Assembly: GCA_036267635.1 (NCBI GenBank)
Contig: DATAVR010000012.1
Span: 46,013-110,012 of the forward strand
Length of the DNA stretch: 64,000 nucleotides
Source of the DNA: JADGRB01 sp036267635
Lineage (GTDB): Bacteria; Myxococcota_A; Polyangia; Fen-1088
Direction of reading: 5' to 3'
The position numbers and the translations under genes are program-made. This document shows, one piece after another, positions 63,061-64,000 of the stretch (position 1 is the first letter of the stretch; each line of letters starts with the position of its first letter). Below the pieces are notes generated by a model that worked only from the letters and a program-made list of their open reading frames with translations, searched no databases and was not told the origin of the DNA.

Positions 63061-64000
63061 ATGCCGGCCTTGGAGCCGCAGGGACGGGCGCTCGCGGCTC
63101 TGGCATCGGAACCGGGACCGAGGTCTGGGCCACAATCTGAGCGATATACGGTATCCCGTTAAGCGCGTCCTCTATCGGCTGAATGACCTTGGCGGCCCTC
63201 TCGGGCGTCAGGCATGAAGAGGCCCACTCCGCGCACATGGCAGCCCAAAGCGTGTCGCCGCCTAGAACCAGCGCCGATGCCGCAGAATCGATCCATTCAT
63301 GGTGATTACCTCCGGCCATGACTCTCGCGCACTGATCTGCGATCTCTGCGAACGGTCGACCGGTTCTCCCGGCAAGCGCGCCCCAATTCTTAGCGCGCAG
63401 TTCGTTGAAAATGACCTGTTCGGGCGCATCGTCTCCCGGCAACGGGAAGCATCCGACGGGCTGGCCCTGGTCTCCGTCAATAAACACGCACGACGCCCTT
63501 GGAAATTTCCTGCCTGCGATCATCTGACCCAATGCCTTGCCGACGGACGCCGCGCCGTACGGGATGACCTGGAACCGACGCACGAGTTCCTTTCGGTGCG
63601 AAGCCACGATCTCGATGAGCATGATCCGAGCTCGCTCGTCCTCGACGTACGCATCGCACTCGTAATGAGGAACGTCGTCCATCTTCGACATAGCGAACTC
63701 CGAGCTGACGCCATAGACAAACTCTCGGGCTCCGTTCGTGGACTGCAGGATATATGCGCGCGCCTTTAACGGCAGTTCCTCCAGAATGTAAGGGGAGTGC
63801 GTCGTGAGAAGAATTTGCAGCTCCCGTTCCCGGCATATTTTCGCCAAGTCCCGGACGAGACGCCTTTGCGCCCGAGGGTGAAGAGACGACTCGATCTCGT
63901 CGATCAAAACGATGCTGTACTTTGGGATTTCGCGCTGGAGAAACTCAGTCACGGTCGTCTCGCCACCTCCCTGATGGAATCCGGAGTAAGGCGATCCGTT
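62963..64000 (-). CDS. OLD-family ATPase/TOPRIM protein, 3' part (runs off right edge)
   Basis: About 345 residues are present; the frame is open to the last base of the window, so the start and Walker A are outside. The first residues seen, YSGFHQGGGETTV, fit the ABC signature; Walker B is IVLIDEIESSLHPRAQRRLV and the H-loop LLTTHSPYILEELP. A TOPRIM-like half follows with YVEDERARIML (Glu) and CVFIDGDQGQ (Asp-x-Asp). This order is that of OLD nucleases, known in phage exclusion and in several defence systems. The gene and its surroundings are visibly less GC-rich than the rest of the window, suggesting transfer. Confidence 0.75.
   Translation of the reverse strand, partial: NGSPYSGFHQGGGETTVTEFLQREIPKYSIVLIDEIESSLHPRAQRRLVRDLAKICRERELQILLTTHSPYILEELPLKARAYILQSTNGAREFVYGVSSEFAMSKMDDVPHYECDAYVEDERARIMLIEIVASHRKELVRRFQVIPYGAASVGKALGQMIAGRKFPRASCVFIDGDQGQPVGCFPLPGDDAPEQVIFNELRAKNWGALAGRTGRPFAEIADQCARVMAGGNHHEWIDSAASALVLGGDTLWAAMCAEWASSCLTPERAAKVIQPIEDALNGIPYIAQIVAQTSVPVPMPEPRAPVPAAPRPASMTRRVASSSRDSSAQTSLLSRLPGADPESKP

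Overview
The window is a compact, very GC-rich bacterial chromosome segment. It has 56 coding features plus three broken genes, no intergenic gap above about 180 bp, and no rRNA, tRNA, CRISPR array or transposase that I can see. The content suggests a soil-type Myxococcota (Polyangia-like) bacterium: many lipoproteins, some with very long Gly/Thr/Ala-rich tethers, sigma-54 enhancer-binding signalling, an ECF sigma/anti-sigma set, numerous kinases and secreted plant-polysaccharide hydrolases. The taxonomic assignment is an inference from gene content, not from a marker gene.

Region 1 (1-7.3 kb) starts inside a DUF692/MNIO gene with its DUF2063 partner (BufB/BufC type), followed by a large secreted DUF3857-transglutaminase-TPR protein. 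A patch of three damaged genes follows: a secretory fragment, a frameshifted four-helix membrane protein and a decayed alpha/beta hydrolase. Region 2 (7.3-13.8 kb) has a tethered GH53 galactanase lipoprotein, a PD40-propeller lipoprotein and an overlapping sigma factor/anti-sigma/envelope-protein operon. Region 3 (13.8-27.8 kb) combines modABC with a signalling cluster of three histidine kinases, one NarL-type regulator, two stand-alone receivers and a GAF-PAS-PAS sigma-54 activator. A good -24/-12 promoter with an upstream enhancer-like repeat cluster lies just after the activator gene.

Region 4 (27.8-59.6 kb) is a hemicellulose/cellulose utilisation locus. It holds xylA-xylB-galM plus a glycosyltransferase, a divergent ribose/xylose-type ABC importer, a second MalEFGK-type importer, two paralogous outer-membrane barrel proteins, an SDR and a D-mannonate dehydratase (hexuronate branch). 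It also holds a cytoplasmic GH67 alpha-glucuronidase, a GH30 xylanase-type lipoprotein, a GH9 cellulase lipoprotein and several carbohydrate-binding-like or unassigned lipoproteins. Read together, surface lipoproteins would cut and hold (methyl)glucuronoxylan and glucan, the barrels would pass oligomers through the outer membrane, the ABC systems would import them, GH67 would remove glucuronate, and XylA/XylB and ManD/SDR would process the xylose and uronate parts. I find no SusC/SusD pair, no TonB-dependent receptor and no dedicated DNA-binding regulator in this stretch.

Region 5 (59.6-64 kb) has a PilZ protein, a YgiQ-type radical SAM protein, two small proteins and, at the right edge, an OLD-type ATPase/TOPRIM gene. 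That last gene has visibly lower GC and runs off the window; it looks like an acquired accessory (possibly defence) gene.
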